A DNA stretch of 64,000 nt, from NCBI GenBank assembly GCA_965178125.1, contig OZ237763.1, positions 496,001 through 560,000 on the forward strand. The letters run 5' to 3'. The stretch's first letter is position 1. Every line of letters starts with the position of its first letter. Source of the stretch: Bilabrum cf. latius. Lineage: Eukaryota; Bigyra: Bicosoecida; Bigyra; Bicosoecida. The notes beneath the pieces were generated by a model, which saw nothing but the letters and a program-made list of their open reading frames with translations, searched no databases and was not told where the DNA came from. Of the stretch, positions 47,101-58,136 are shown piece after piece. The position numbers were made by a program, and so were the translations under genes.

Positions 47101-47274
47101 GGTTATTGGTATTGCTGTGTTGTTGTCTTATGCACTTTGTAGCTGCGCTTTCTGCGTTGAACGTCAGCAACCAGCGATGGATTGCCGTAAACTACGCGCA
47201 ACCTCGGTCAACAATAATCGGAACTGTATTCCGCCGGTCGTTGCAAGCTACACGGCAGTTCTACACCTAAAGAG

Positions 47275-48557
47275 ATGCCGGCTAGCCTGTAGTATGTTGG
47301 TACGTAGCTTGATTCCTTCGTGGAAGCTGCTCTCGGCCCAGATCTGGCGCCGTGGGCAGCAATCATCGTCGCGGTTGCAGTTGGTCTGGCCGGAATCATT
47401 TGGATTGGTACCATTGTCCAGTACTCCTCCATAGAATTCTATTCCTTCTGCTGTTTTAGACCGCGTAACATGGCCAAGGTGTATGGCACGGAGGAGGAGC
47501 CTACTTGGGCTGTGGTGTCTGGCGGTTCAAGTGGAATCGGGCTTGCCGTCGTCAAACGACTAGCTACTGATGGCCTGAATGTGGTCGTTGTGGCCCTTGG
47601 AGACTCGTTGTTGGACAAATCTGTCGCTGAGCTTCGGAAGGAATTCCCCAAGGTGGAGTTCCGCGGCATTGGAGCCGATCTGTCGAAGCCCCCCGCGGAG
47701 TACATGCCCGGTATCATGGAGGGCACCGAGGACATCCTGCCCCGCGTTGTTTTCCTGAACGCTGGTAAGAAACCCCCCCCCCCCCCCCCTCCCCCGCATA
47801 TATTCTCCCGTGTCACGTTGCGTGCGTCGGTTCGTACGATGTTCACGGCGGCTGCAACTTTGCTCGCCAATTCGCAGGTTTCATGAAGACTGGTTTCTTC
47901 GATGCCACCCCGATGGGCCTGCACCTGGCCATCTCCAACTGCAACGCCACGGCGGCCATGGCCATGGCAAGCCACTTCATCGGCAGGCTGAAGAACGAGG
48001 GCTCCCGGGACGGAAACCCGCTGTCCACTGACGGCAAGCGCGGCTGCGTGGTCTTCACGAGCAGCCCCGCAGGCTTCATGCCCGCACCCTTCTCGTGCAT
48101 GTACGGAGCCACAAAGGCCTACCTGACGGAGTTTGCGACCAGCATCGCGCCCGAGTGCGCCCCGATCGGGATCGACGTGTCGGTGGTGCACCCGAGTCCG
48201 GTGGCCTCTCGGTTCTATGACCAGGTCAAGCACTCGATCGACCTCCTCGAGATGTTCAAGGCGACCGGGACAACTCCCGACACGCTTGCCAGGATCATGC
48301 TCGCCGGCGTGGGCCGCAGGGTGGTGATTGAGCAGGGGTACTACCCCGCCTCCGTGCGCTTGTTCCTCAAGGTGCTGGACCCCGTGTTCTTCGCGGAGCT
48401 GATGGCCTGCATCAGCAGCTACCTGCCCGACTACGCCAGGATGAGAGAGGCAGAGGCGAAGAAGCTGGCCGGTGAGAGCGGTGCTGGCGGTGTGACGAGC
48501 AAGGGTAGCGGCAAGGGCAAGGGGAGGGGGCGGTCGGGCAGCCGCACCTCGCAGTGA
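47275..48557 (+). CDS. Membrane-anchored short-chain dehydrogenase/reductase
   Basis: Two exons, 47275-47764 and 47878-48557, joined in phase 1. The start ATG 47275 is followed by two TAGs (47290 and 47305) before a hydrophobic anchor (WAAIIVAVAVGLAGIIWIG); these would abort a standard-code protein. The Rossmann motif is SGGSSGIG, the NAG motif FLNAG is split by the intron, and the catalytic Ser and YxxxK are TSSPAGF and YGATK. The layout (N-terminal anchor, classical SDR) resembles the HSD17B12/3-ketoacyl-CoA reductase and related ER enzymes that use NADPH to reduce a ketone. Substrate is not deducible. The tail is Gly/Lys/Arg-rich (GKGKGRGRSGSRTSQ) and ends in TGA. The internal ATG at 47470 is a fallback start that would lose the anchor. 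Confidence 0.82.
47765..47877 (+). other. Spliceosomal intron with poly-C tract in the dehydrogenase gene
   Basis: The intron runs from GTAAGA to TTCGCAG, and splicing restores AG-FMKTGF in a conserved dehydrogenase segment. Just after the donor it carries an almost pure C run of more than 15 bases (about 47774-47795). This could be length-variable or error-prone in sequencing, but being intronic it does not affect the frame. Confidence 0.85.
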
Positions 48558-48612
48558 GCCCGGGCTTCCATGGGAGCTTCTGCTGACGGCCCTCTGGGAG
48601 CTCACGGGGGGA

Positions 48613-48628
48613 CTACTAGATCTAGTAG
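48613..48628. repeat. 16-bp perfect palindrome CTACTAGATCTAGTAG
   Basis: It lies in the 285-bp gap between the dehydrogenase stop and the sulfatase start. Both arms read CTACTAGA. It could form a small cruciform, be a dimeric protein site, or act in 3'-end formation. A related 12-bp palindrome CCTACTAGTAGG lies in a sulfatase intron at about 49491-49502. Confidence 0.6.
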
Positions 48629-48842
48629 GCTCGCTGGCTGGCTTGATGAGGGTGCGCGGAGCCCTCCGCTCACAACAATGCTAGATCGGTCGAGCTGCAG
48701 CAGCGTTAGAAAATGCTGCTGCGGCGATCCTTCGCACGTTGTGGGTGTCTGTTCGAACTCGTGGAGTTCTGATTTGTTCCGTTTTGAAATGCGCGGCGCC
48801 GCTGCGAAGTGACGCAACGGCAACTGCAGAGTATCGAGGATC

Positions 48843-51438
48843 ATGAAGTCCGCAACTGCGATATTGGCGTCGCTCTCATTGGTTTGTGCTGCCACATTCG
48901 AATCTGGTCCGCCGCCTCCTGGTCCTCCGAAAAAAGGAGCTCCAAACATCGTCCTTCTCATCACCGACGATCAGGATGCCATTATTGGAGGCTGGGACTC
49001 CACACCCAGGACGATGCAGCAAACGAAAGCCATGCTTGAATCAAAAGGGATGTGGGCCGAGCAATGGAGAATTGCCACTCCGATATGCGCCCCCTCGCGG
49101 TCAGAGCTCTTCTCGAGCCGGTATCTCCCTGAAATCCCGAGCGACGAGATGACGCCGTCCCCCAAGGTTTCCAGCGGAGGGATCGACCAGCTGGACTTGC
49201 GTAAAGTGTGGCCTCATGCGTTTCCCATCCACTTGCGCGAACAGGCGGGCTACCGAACGGGCCTATTTGGGAAGTGTGAGAACCTCACACATCCAAAGAT
49301 CGCCGCTGCTGAGCCGCGGATACTAGTAGGGACCTGCGGCACAGCTGCTTGTACCTGAATCAATGCCACATGATACAATAACGCAGGTATGAACGAAGAT
49401 TGTGGCGCATCAAACAAAGATGCGCACGGCCTGAACTTCCACCACATGGGCGCATTCGGTGAGATGGCGGCCATCATGATAGTCTACGTACCTACTAGTA
49501 GGCACTCAGAACTGCCCTATTTTCCACATTTTGGTTAGTCAATGGATCGCAGATGTGTGGTTCGAGCACACAGGGTACGTGAATGGGACGTTCTTCGACA
49601 ACACGAAGCCCTCGTGCTCGTGGCCCTGGGACGCCAGCAAAGACGAGTGCTAGACACCCACCAACAACGGGCCCAAGTGGCAGGGCAAGGGCAACGGGTA
49701 CGACACCTCGACACTCGGGAATCGCACCGTGGATTTCATCAAGGAGGCCAAGCAGCAGGAGCCCGACAGGCCCCTCTTCATCTGTGAGCCACTGGCACAC
49801 GGGTAGGCAGCTAGCTGTCCATCATGCCATGCACCTTGCTGCACCTTGTCCGGCTTGAGGACCGAGAGCGAAGCCGGTGCAATGCCTCGTCTTTACCTTT
49901 ATCGATTGTCCAATGGCGGTCCGTCTGCAACTGAACATCATCTCAAGCTCGTCTTGCAGCCACAATTCACGGCTGAAGAATTCATCCTCATTTTCTCCTC
50001 CCGCAGATTTCGCCCCGCACGCACCACACTCCCCCGCCACGCCCGCCAAGTGGTACGAGAGCGGTACCCCCTGCGACACCATCATCTCACCCAGAACTCC
50101 GGATTATAATTATTCCGGCCCCGTCAGGACGGAGTGCTCTGCCTAGCCGCCCTCGGGCCCCGCTCCCTTCGGCCACGAGTAGGTCTGGTGGTTCGGAGGG
50201 ACCAACTTCAGCGAGCTGACCTCATGCTAGCCGTATTTTGACGAGAAGGACGAGGCTCAGATCGATGACTTGGCGCAAAAGCGGTGCAAGGCACTGCTGT
50301 CGGTCGACGACAGCTACGCGGGCATCGTGAGTGCGTTCGAGGAGCTGGGGGAGATGAATAACACGTACTTTTTGGTGACGTCCGACCATGGTGAGGAAGG
50401 GAGAGAGAGGAGGAAACCATTGCATGGATCCGTGTGGCCACCGTGCATTGCAGTGCGATGCTTTTGCAGCTTGTCCGTTGCCTTGGCTACGCTTTCCGGT
50501 AGAGCCTGGTGCGTCAATGCAGCGGCTCGGGTACCAAGCCAACGTTCCCTGCTACCCACTGGCACCCCCCTATGTTTTAGCCATCTCAGCCCCCAGCCAT
50601 CCCACCACCTGATCTTCCATGCTCCCGCAGGCTACAACCTGGGCCAGCACATGCTTCCCTCGAACAAGTTCCTCTCATACGAGCACAGCCTCCGCATCCC
50701 GATGGTGTTTAAGGGCCCGGGGATCCAGCCCGGCACTAAGCTGGACTTCCTGGGGACTCAGGTGGACCTGGCCCCAACCATCCTGGGGCTGGCCGGGATC
50801 GACAGTCCTGACGATTACTCTGGGCAGAGCGTCGTCCCGCTGCTCATGGAGGGCTCAAGCGGCGACGAGCTGCCACCCACGGTCTAGGAGCACCTGCTGG
50901 CAGTGGACAAGCCGACTCGCCAAGCTGCCACGTTCTCCTACTGGAACCAGGGGCCGTGGTTCGTTGGCACACGCCATCCTCTCGACGACTGTGAGAAGGT
51001 GCTATTCTGATGCTATCCTGCCACTGAATTGCTTTCCTGGTCGTGTCGCTGTTCCTTGCGCTGGTGCTGCTTATCCAAGGCCACGCGCCTCCATTTCCGC
51101 TGCGGCGATGGTATTTCAATCCATGCGATGCATAAAAAGCGATACTATTGTATGCCTTACATTGATCCGCAGGGAGCAACACATACACCGGAATCACCTA
51201 CCGCGACGATGACGGGTCCCTATGGAAGTACGCGAGGTACGACCCTTACGGCAAGCAGCGCAACATGAGCAGGCCCTACATGTGGGAGCTGTTCAATCTG
51301 AGGCGCGATCCTTACGAGCTCGTCAACCTGTACAACCAGACGAAGGAATCGAACCCCTCCTTCGTGGCGAAGCTAGACCAGATCGCGACCAAATACTACA
51401 CTTGTTCTGGCAAGTCGTGCAGGACTGTGGCTCCGTAA
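48843..51438 (+). CDS. Secreted sulfatase (formylglycine-type, S1 family)
   Basis: Six exons rebuild a 581-residue protein: 48843-49275, 49387-49458, 49553-49783, 50007-50390, 50631-50990 and 51173-51438, all junctions in phase 1 with GTGAGN donors (introns 1-5) and CAG acceptors. A signal peptide (MKSATAILASLSLVCAA) is followed by the metal site TDDQD (D42, D43). The maturation motif is C82-APSR, whose Cys must be oxidised to formylglycine to hydrolyse sulfate esters. Further family blocks are IYFAPHAPHSPATPA, TSDHGYNLGQH and FNLRRDPYELVNL. Five TAGs (in DEC-Q-TP, ECSA-Q-PP, GHE-Q-VW, TSC-Q-PY and TV-Q-EHLL) must be read as Gln to cross otherwise conserved exons. The stop is TAA. Substrate is unknown; the sequence is nearest in flavour to glucosamine-6-sulfatase/arylsulfatase types. 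Confidence 0.9.
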
Positions 51439-51626
51439 TGGGGATTTTCTTACGTTAACTTGCTTACATGAGACTTGATAACGTCACTAGCTTGCTTTGC
51501 TCGGTAATTAAGTCCAGCTTTCTGTGGTTCGCGATTGAAGCAGTTGCTTTCCGATTAACCGGAACACCACTGGCATGCGAGCGAGCAAATCTCAGCTGCA
51601 GTCGGTCACAGTCTATAAGACCCGTT

Positions 51627-54600
51627 ATGCCCAGGTTGACTCGAATTCGAGTCAAAAACTTTAAATCATATTCCTCAGATGTCGTAGTGCAGTTGCCTGG
51701 AAGTGGGGCACGCGTAATCAGCTTGCATGGTGAAAATGGGTGCGGCAAGAGCTCCCTCATGGACGCTATCGCGTGGGGACTTGGAGCGGCTCCGAAACAA
51801 GTCGGGGCGAGTAAATCAAGCCAGTTGATTTGCAAGTCATCTAACAAGCAAGCTGTACCTTCGAAAGGCTCTCGGGCAACCGCCCACGGAGAAGTCGAGT
51901 TGCAGTTTAGCGTTGGAGGCTCGAAGCACAACGTGTTGACCGTATTCGACGATAGAGGCAGAAAATTCAAAATTAACGGAAAGTCATCATCTCTGGCCTA
52001 GCTGCAGCAGTTCGTTTTCTCCACGCTACGCTTGTAGACGCAACCCTCATTGGCAGCCTACATCAAGCAAGCCACCACCGCCGGCATGCTGGAGACCGGT
52101 GCAGCAACCAGCAAGTACCTCGAGGATGCACTTGGAATCTCTGGAGCGTTAAAAACTCTATCTCTCACTGCCGTATCGAGCCAGAAAAGCGCGGTCGCGA
52201 TACAAGCAGCTGAGGCAGCTATCCTTGCGGCCCGCCGGCACCAAGGTGCGAGGAGCTCTGATGAGATTGCTGGAGAAGCCATCAAAGCAGCCGTACAGGC
52301 TACCACATGCATCATTTATCGTGTAGCAGATGAATCGCTGCGCCAGGTCGAGGGCTTGCTCGAGGAGTACAATGCCGACAGCAACGAGATGCAACCAGAG
52401 GAGAGCCAGGTCGCCGAGGTCTGGGCTGGGGCATCAGCGCTGCTCAATAGCCAGGTAGATGTTCCACCGACGACATTTCAAGACCTCGTATCCAACCTTC
52501 AGCAAGAGGTGGAGAATACGGAACGAGCGCGGGCAGCGGCGGAGAAGGCCGGTGCCGTGGTCACAGGCGCACAGCAGAGCGCACTGCAGGCCATCCAGTA
52601 CGCAAAGGCATCCGCTGCATCGGTTGCAGATGCAGCCACGACTGGTCCAGCTCATGATTCAGTCGAAACAGAGATGGGATCCCTCAAGGACCAGCTTAGA
52701 GAGGGCCTATTCCGGGCACGCGCCTCGCTCAAGCAGCCACTGAATCTGCTGGCCAGCGCAGCTGCATCTGAGTACTGCCCGCAGTCCCTGGCCGATGCTG
52801 GCCTCGATGCAAGCACCACAGCTCTTCCATCCACTGCTACACTGACCAGTGCCATGAAATCGCTGGGAAAGGAGAGTCGGGCGATCCGCCAGCGGGTCGG
52901 GGCTGCCTTGCACCTCATCCGTCGGGTTCGCCTGGTCGCTGGTGGGGAGCAGGTTGTTACCTCGCTACCAGATTCAATGAAGATGTGCGCAGTGGTAGAA
53001 GTATTTGTAGATGCATGGAACGGGGGCTCTGAAGATGTGGTGCACCGCAAGCGCTTGGGATCCGGCTCGGTGGAGATTCGCAGGACTGGTGCTGTCGTGG
53101 CTGTCACGTTCTCTGCAACCGGGGCATCACAGGAACTTGCCGTTGCTGATATAGCCTCGTTGCAGCAGGGAATTGAATCCATTTGGACGGAAGCCGTGTC
53201 TGCAAAGCATCCTTCAGCCGCTGGTCGCACGGGAGACACGCAACACTCCGTGGTGAGAGCGCACGAGGTGTGCCGGTTTCAAGTCGACGCGATGGACAGC
53301 GCAGATATTGCTGCGACTGTGCAGTCAACGGCTCATGCAAGCGCGATAAGCACGGCCAAGATGTTGCACAGACAACTCTCAATTGCCGAGCTCCGTCGGC
53401 TAGCCATCATGGCTGGTGTTGTCATACAGGACCACAAGCTCCGCTCGGCTGTGTGCACGTCCCCTGCTGAGGCAAAGCAATTCTTCACCAAGATTGGCGA
53501 TCGCGAGCGGGTTACTGCTTGGCCACTGTCCGAGCTGAAGGCGAAGTCGATCAGGCATCGCGAGACGAGGGTGGCGGCAGCAGGCAAGCAAGCCGGCATA
53601 TCGGATCCAGGCACAGTGCTTGTGCCCGCACCAGGTGCAGACAACCTCGGTCGATTCGCAGTCGACATGATCCTTGGAAGGACTTGCCTGGCTACTGATG
53701 ACACAACTGCCAAGACGAGCATTTCTACTGCTGCAGGCTTGCGATCCGTCACAACGGACGGCCTCACGCACTCGCACGGTTCGGTGCGGCAGCCACCCTT
53801 TCCTTACGGCACCGCAAGCAAGAAAGAGCTCGCCAAGCATCTTTCGAAGTCAACGTCACTGATGGTTATGATTCTGCTTTCTGCAGCAGAGAAGCAGCTC
53901 CTTAGTGCGCTGCTGGCTTTTGCTCTGGACTGCGTAGCTCGCTCCGGGCTGGGTGCGGTGCTCGATGGTGTCAGGGAAGCGGCAGCGCTGAATGACGAAC
54001 TGGCTGAACTAGACTCTCAAGACTGCAATAGCGCTGAACAAGAGAATGAACAAGAAGGAGACGCCGACTCTGATGAGCAGCTTTAGTTGCAAGAGGCTCT
54101 ACGGGACTGTCTGGTGGAGCTTCACAAGGCTGGCAGGTTAGCAACTTCGCTTACGTCGCTGCAGACGGCAGTCTCGCGAGCAATCAAGAGCACTGAAGCA
54201 GCAATGCTAGCTGATCGGGGGTCGCTTGAGTTGGTGCAAGCGGCTGAAGCCGCAGTGGCTGACGTCCTGATTGTCCGGTTAGATTGCTCGAAGCAGCTTG
54301 AACAGCGGGTCCATGAGCTCAAGACGGCACTTCAGAAAGCCAACGCGTGTGTAGCACAGTACACGGCCGCAGAACAACAAGCATAGATGCGGTAGCAAGT
54401 GTCAAGCCTCCTGAATAAGCTCCAGACGAAGTTAACGGAGGTAGTAGAGAAGGTTGGTAGGGCACCAGTTCCGCCGGACCCAGCAGAGTGCATCGGCAAG
54501 GGCCTCCAAGACGTGCTGCAAGGAAGCTAGCGCATGGTGCAGGGTGACGTGAGCCAAGCTGTGACCAAAGCTACAGACAAGGGCTTTGCTTTGCTGCTAG

Positions 54601-55415
54601 CATCAGTCCGCGACAAATGCAGAGGCAGCCTGGCTGCACCCCGAGCGGTCAAGGCGTTGCAGGCCGCAGAGAGCTGCACGACTCGCACCAGCTCTCTTCT
54701 AGCATGCATCCGCGAAGGAACCATGCCGACAGCGACGCTATCCGATTGCGCTAAGCACGCTCATTTGGCGTTGTCGCACGGCAGAGCTGCGCTTGCTACA
54801 CTGGAGGCCATGCCAAGCGGCCAGGATGGCGTCAACCATGAGGCAATCGCAGCTGAGAGCGCACGGCTGCAGAAGCTCTACAGGCAGGCAAATCTTTTGA
54901 AGTCCTTGCACGAGAAGAAACTGGTGCCCAGGCTATAGGCAATGATCGAGAGTCGCAGAGTAGATGGCATCAGCGGGTTAAACGAGTCTCTGGGTGAGCT
55001 CGTGCCATCGATGGTGCCTCGCCACGCTGTGAACGTCGAGCGTGGGAGCTACGAAGAGGGGGTTGGATTCAAGCTTGCGGTACGCCGGGACGGCCAGACG
55101 CTATCCCCTTCCGGACTGTCGGGCGGGCAGCGAAGCATGGTGGCGTGCGCACTGCTGCTGGCCGTCAACCGCATGCATAAGTCCCCGCTGATCCTGCTCG
55201 ACGAGGTTGACGCAGCCTTGGACGCGACGAATCGCGCTAGATTCGCCTCGATCTTGCAGGAGCATCCTGCACTTGCAGACACGCAAGTCCTGGTGATCTC
55301 CCACCACGATCTTGTCCGCAGAGTGGCCAGCCACAGCATCGAGCTGGAGTGGAAGGAGGGCGGGGGAGGCAGGCGGGTGGTCGCGTCCGTGAAGAAGAAC
55401 AAGGTGTCTGGCTGA
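51627..55415 (+). CDS. SMC-like ATPase (chromosome structural maintenance family)
   Basis: A single exon of about 1,262 residues from ATG 51627 (MPRLTRIRVKNFKSYSSDVV, a typical SMC opening) to TGA 55413. Walker A is GENGCGKSS at about residue 35. Near the C-terminus are the ABC signature SGGQR (about 1165), Walker B LILLDEVDAALD (about 1188) and the switch His region VISHHDLVRR. This head-arm-head arrangement and length fit SMC proteins, whose heads bind ATP and whose partner complexes fold or hold DNA in the nucleus. TAGs at 51999, 52035, 54084, 54384 and beyond are read as Gln; the one at 52035 falls in the stretch where SMC heads carry the Q-loop glutamine. The arms are Ala-rich and weakly heptad-like, so I cannot assign it to SMC1-6. 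Confidence 0.78.
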
Positions 55416-55465
55416 AGTGCTGCGCTCTAGGGATTGCTAGTTACTACTCGAATACAAACGTCAAC

Positions 55466-58007
55466 TCAGGTCCCAGTTCCTGGCCGTGAACCAGCCCCAC
55501 TCCTCTGTGCTAGCATGCGGCTCACGTCATCTCTGCTCATTGGTTGCGTCGGCTAGGGCCCCTGCGATGCGCTCCTGCCATGCATAGCTCCTGCTCCCAT
55601 CATCCCACCCTGAGGCATTGCTTGCTGCGACCCCATGCCACCCGAATAACCCCCCGCGCCTGCCATCCCGCTGTGCGAAGCAAACTGCTGAGAGTAAGCC
55701 CCCCTGTGCCCCATGCCCCCACCAGGCATACCACCGTACGACGCTGCCAATCCACCGGCAGATTGCATCCCCATGGGGTAGCCCACTCCTGCTTGCTATC
55801 CATACGGGCTACTTATGCTGCCCATCCCCATACCCGATCCCGCTCCCATGCCAGCGCCCATGCCCATTCCCCCCATGCCGGGCCCCTGCTGACCGATGGG
55901 CATCCCTGTGGATGCAAACCGCTTTAAACCGCCGTAACCAGCAGCTGACTGGCCATCGATGCTATGGGCACTAGCAAACGAAGCACCGCTGGCATGGTGC
56001 GGGCCCGGTCCACTGGCCAAGGACCGCGGGGTGAAACCCGTGCTGCTAGCTCCCACTGAGCCAAGTGCGCCAGTGGAGACCGCACTGCTTCCTCCCGGTG
56101 GTGCAACAGCAGCTGTAGAGCTCCCACTGCCCTCTTGGATGACACCTCCAAACAGATCGTCGTCGTCTTCATCCTACGCTCCACCTGCTGCCTTGGGTTG
56201 GCTCCCCGGCCCGCCCGAAGCATTGGACGGTGCATCCGATCCGAACAGGTCGTCTTCGTCTTCATCATCACTGGGAGGCTGCAAACCTGCTTGCGTATCG
56301 CCCCCGCCGTCACCTCCTCCACCTTCACAAAATGGGTCAAAGTCGTCCCCATCTTCGTCTCGATCCTGTGGTGCCGCTCCCCCGCTAGCCCCTGAAGCAG
56401 GCGGGTCGTCACCACCATCATCTCCAAACGGATCGAAATCGCTTCCGTCTCCACCGTCCGTAGCGGTAGACTTCTTTGCCTTCGTCTTGCCTGCCCCCGG
56501 GTTGGCAGGGGCGCTGTCATCACCTCCGAAAGGGGACCAGTCCGAGCCACCGTCGTCACCACCACCAGCAGAAGCAGCAGCAGCAGCAGCACTACTAGAG
56601 GCTTCGGGCCTGCTGCCCCTGCCCCTCTTCGACGCCGTTCCTGTAGCCTGCTTCCCTTTGCCTCCGATCTGCCTGCCCCCCCTCGTCCTCCTACTAGAGG
56701 AGGTGGAGGACCCGCTGCCACCACCGCCCGCCTGCGCACCCTGTTGCGCGAGGCTGAGCACCGCATCGACTGCGGACGGCGCCGCTGCCTTGGCCCTGTG
56801 GGCGCGAGAACGACCGCCTTTACCTTTCGCAGACTCGGCTGCCACGGTGGCAGACTGCTCTTCTCCCGTGGGGCACTGCTTCCCGGCCTTGCTTAACAAG
56901 AGTGCCCTGAGCTTGGATGCGGTAGAGGACTGCCTCAGTGCACGCTCGCCGCCGCCGACCTTCATGGCGCGAGAGGCTGCCGCGATAAATGAGAGGATAG
57001 CCTCGCACGTGGGACGCTCCTCGGGGTCTATCCGGAGACACGCGCGCAGCAGTTCAATGCATATTGGCGGGGTGGATGCCGCCTCGTCTGGCAGCGTGTA
57101 GGTCGCGCTCACGATGGCTAGGACCCCAGTCGTCTGGAACGGGTGAGATAGGAACAAAATGGCGTGCCATAGGCAGCCGAGGGCCCACACATCCACCCGC
57201 TCGTCGATTGCGTGGCTGCTGTAGAGGTCAACCATTTCTGGGGCTCGGAAGTGCGGCGTGGTGAACCGCTCGATCCTATCCTGCTCGTCGGTTCGGTCGC
57301 GCTTGTCCTTGATGGGCCCTTGCCTGTCACTGACTGATCCAAAGTCGCATAGCCGCAGCTTTTTGTCGGCCCCAATGAGCACATTTTCCAGCTTTAGGTC
57401 TCGATGCGCGATCGGCGGCGACATCTTGTGCATGTGGGCAACCGCTGATACTATCTGGCCAAAGCAGCCTAGCGCCTGATTCAGTGGCAATGCAGATGAA
57501 CGGCTGTTCAACTTGTCCAGAAGAGTTCCGCCCGGGCAATTCTCAAGCAACATCTCCACCTTAATTTTGTCGCTTGCCAATCGGGTTGACTACGCCTCGA
57601 GCAAGCGCACGATATGGGGATGCGAACCGAGAGCCCGCATGACCTTAACCTCATTCATGAGCTACTCTGTATTTTCGTCTCCCTGCGATGCAACATAAAG
57701 TGAAGGCCCACTACGATGCACCGAACCGTCGTGGCGCAAGGGACTGCAACTGCAAGCAGATACAGCGTAATCACTTGAATACACAACATTCAGCCAACCC
57801 CGACGGCGTAACTATTGACATTGCACTCACCATCACCATCATAGTCTTCAAAACAATATTCTGGCCGCTGCTGGCGTCCCGCACCAAATCCACCGACCCG
57901 AAGCCACCCTCTGCCAGACGCTTTAGAACCGTCACTGATCTGCCACCCACGACGGTAGCTCGGGATTCACTACCATCTCCAAACGGGTCGACCGAAAAAG
58001 GGTCCAT
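55466..58007 (-). CDS. NAK-family (AAK1/GAK-like) serine/threonine kinase with DPF motifs
   Basis: Two exons on the minus strand, 58007-57831 and 57682-55466, joined in phase 0 across a 148-nt intron (GTGAGT...CGCAG), give about 797 residues. Kinase landmarks in order: glycine loop AEGGFGSVDLV, K54 in IVLKTM, E helix in NTE-Q-LMNEVKVM, HRDLKLEN, CDFGS and PHFRAPEMVDLYSS. These match the NAK family, which phosphorylates clathrin adaptors. Acidic Gly/Ser-rich tail segments carry DPF-type adaptor-binding motifs (DFDPFGDD, DFDPFCE), and the extreme N-terminus has two more (MDPFSVDPF), supporting an endocytic role. The tail ends in Met/Gly-rich repeats. In-frame TAGs at 57660 and 57588 lie inside the kinase fold; others lie at 56174, 55796 and 55553. 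Stop TGA at 55466; it converges with the SMC gene 50 bp away. Confidence 0.85.
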
Positions 58008-58136
58008 GCTAGCTTGCTAGAACTGATGCGAAGATGCGAAAGGCAGTGAGCAGTTGCAACCGCCCGCGCGGCAGTTGACCGTTCAACTTCGGGTGAAACT
58101 CAATCGAATCTGCGTACATTGGCCAGGCGTACGCCA
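58008..58136. promoter_or_regulatory. 129-bp divergent region between kinase and kinesin genes
   Basis: The start codons of the kinase (minus) and kinesin (plus) face away from each other across 129 bp. No TATA-like element or named motif is recognised; CAGTTG occurs twice (near 58051 and 58072). A shared bidirectional promoter is the simplest reading of the layout. Confidence 0.4.

Noticed and set aside
13280-54290. Recurring word TAGATTGC (for example 13283, 33211, 41245, 54283) as a possible mobile or splice element
   Set aside because: Copies sit in different frames and contexts, share no longer flank, and part of the excess follows from TAG being a usable codon before ATT GCN (Gln-Ile-Ala).
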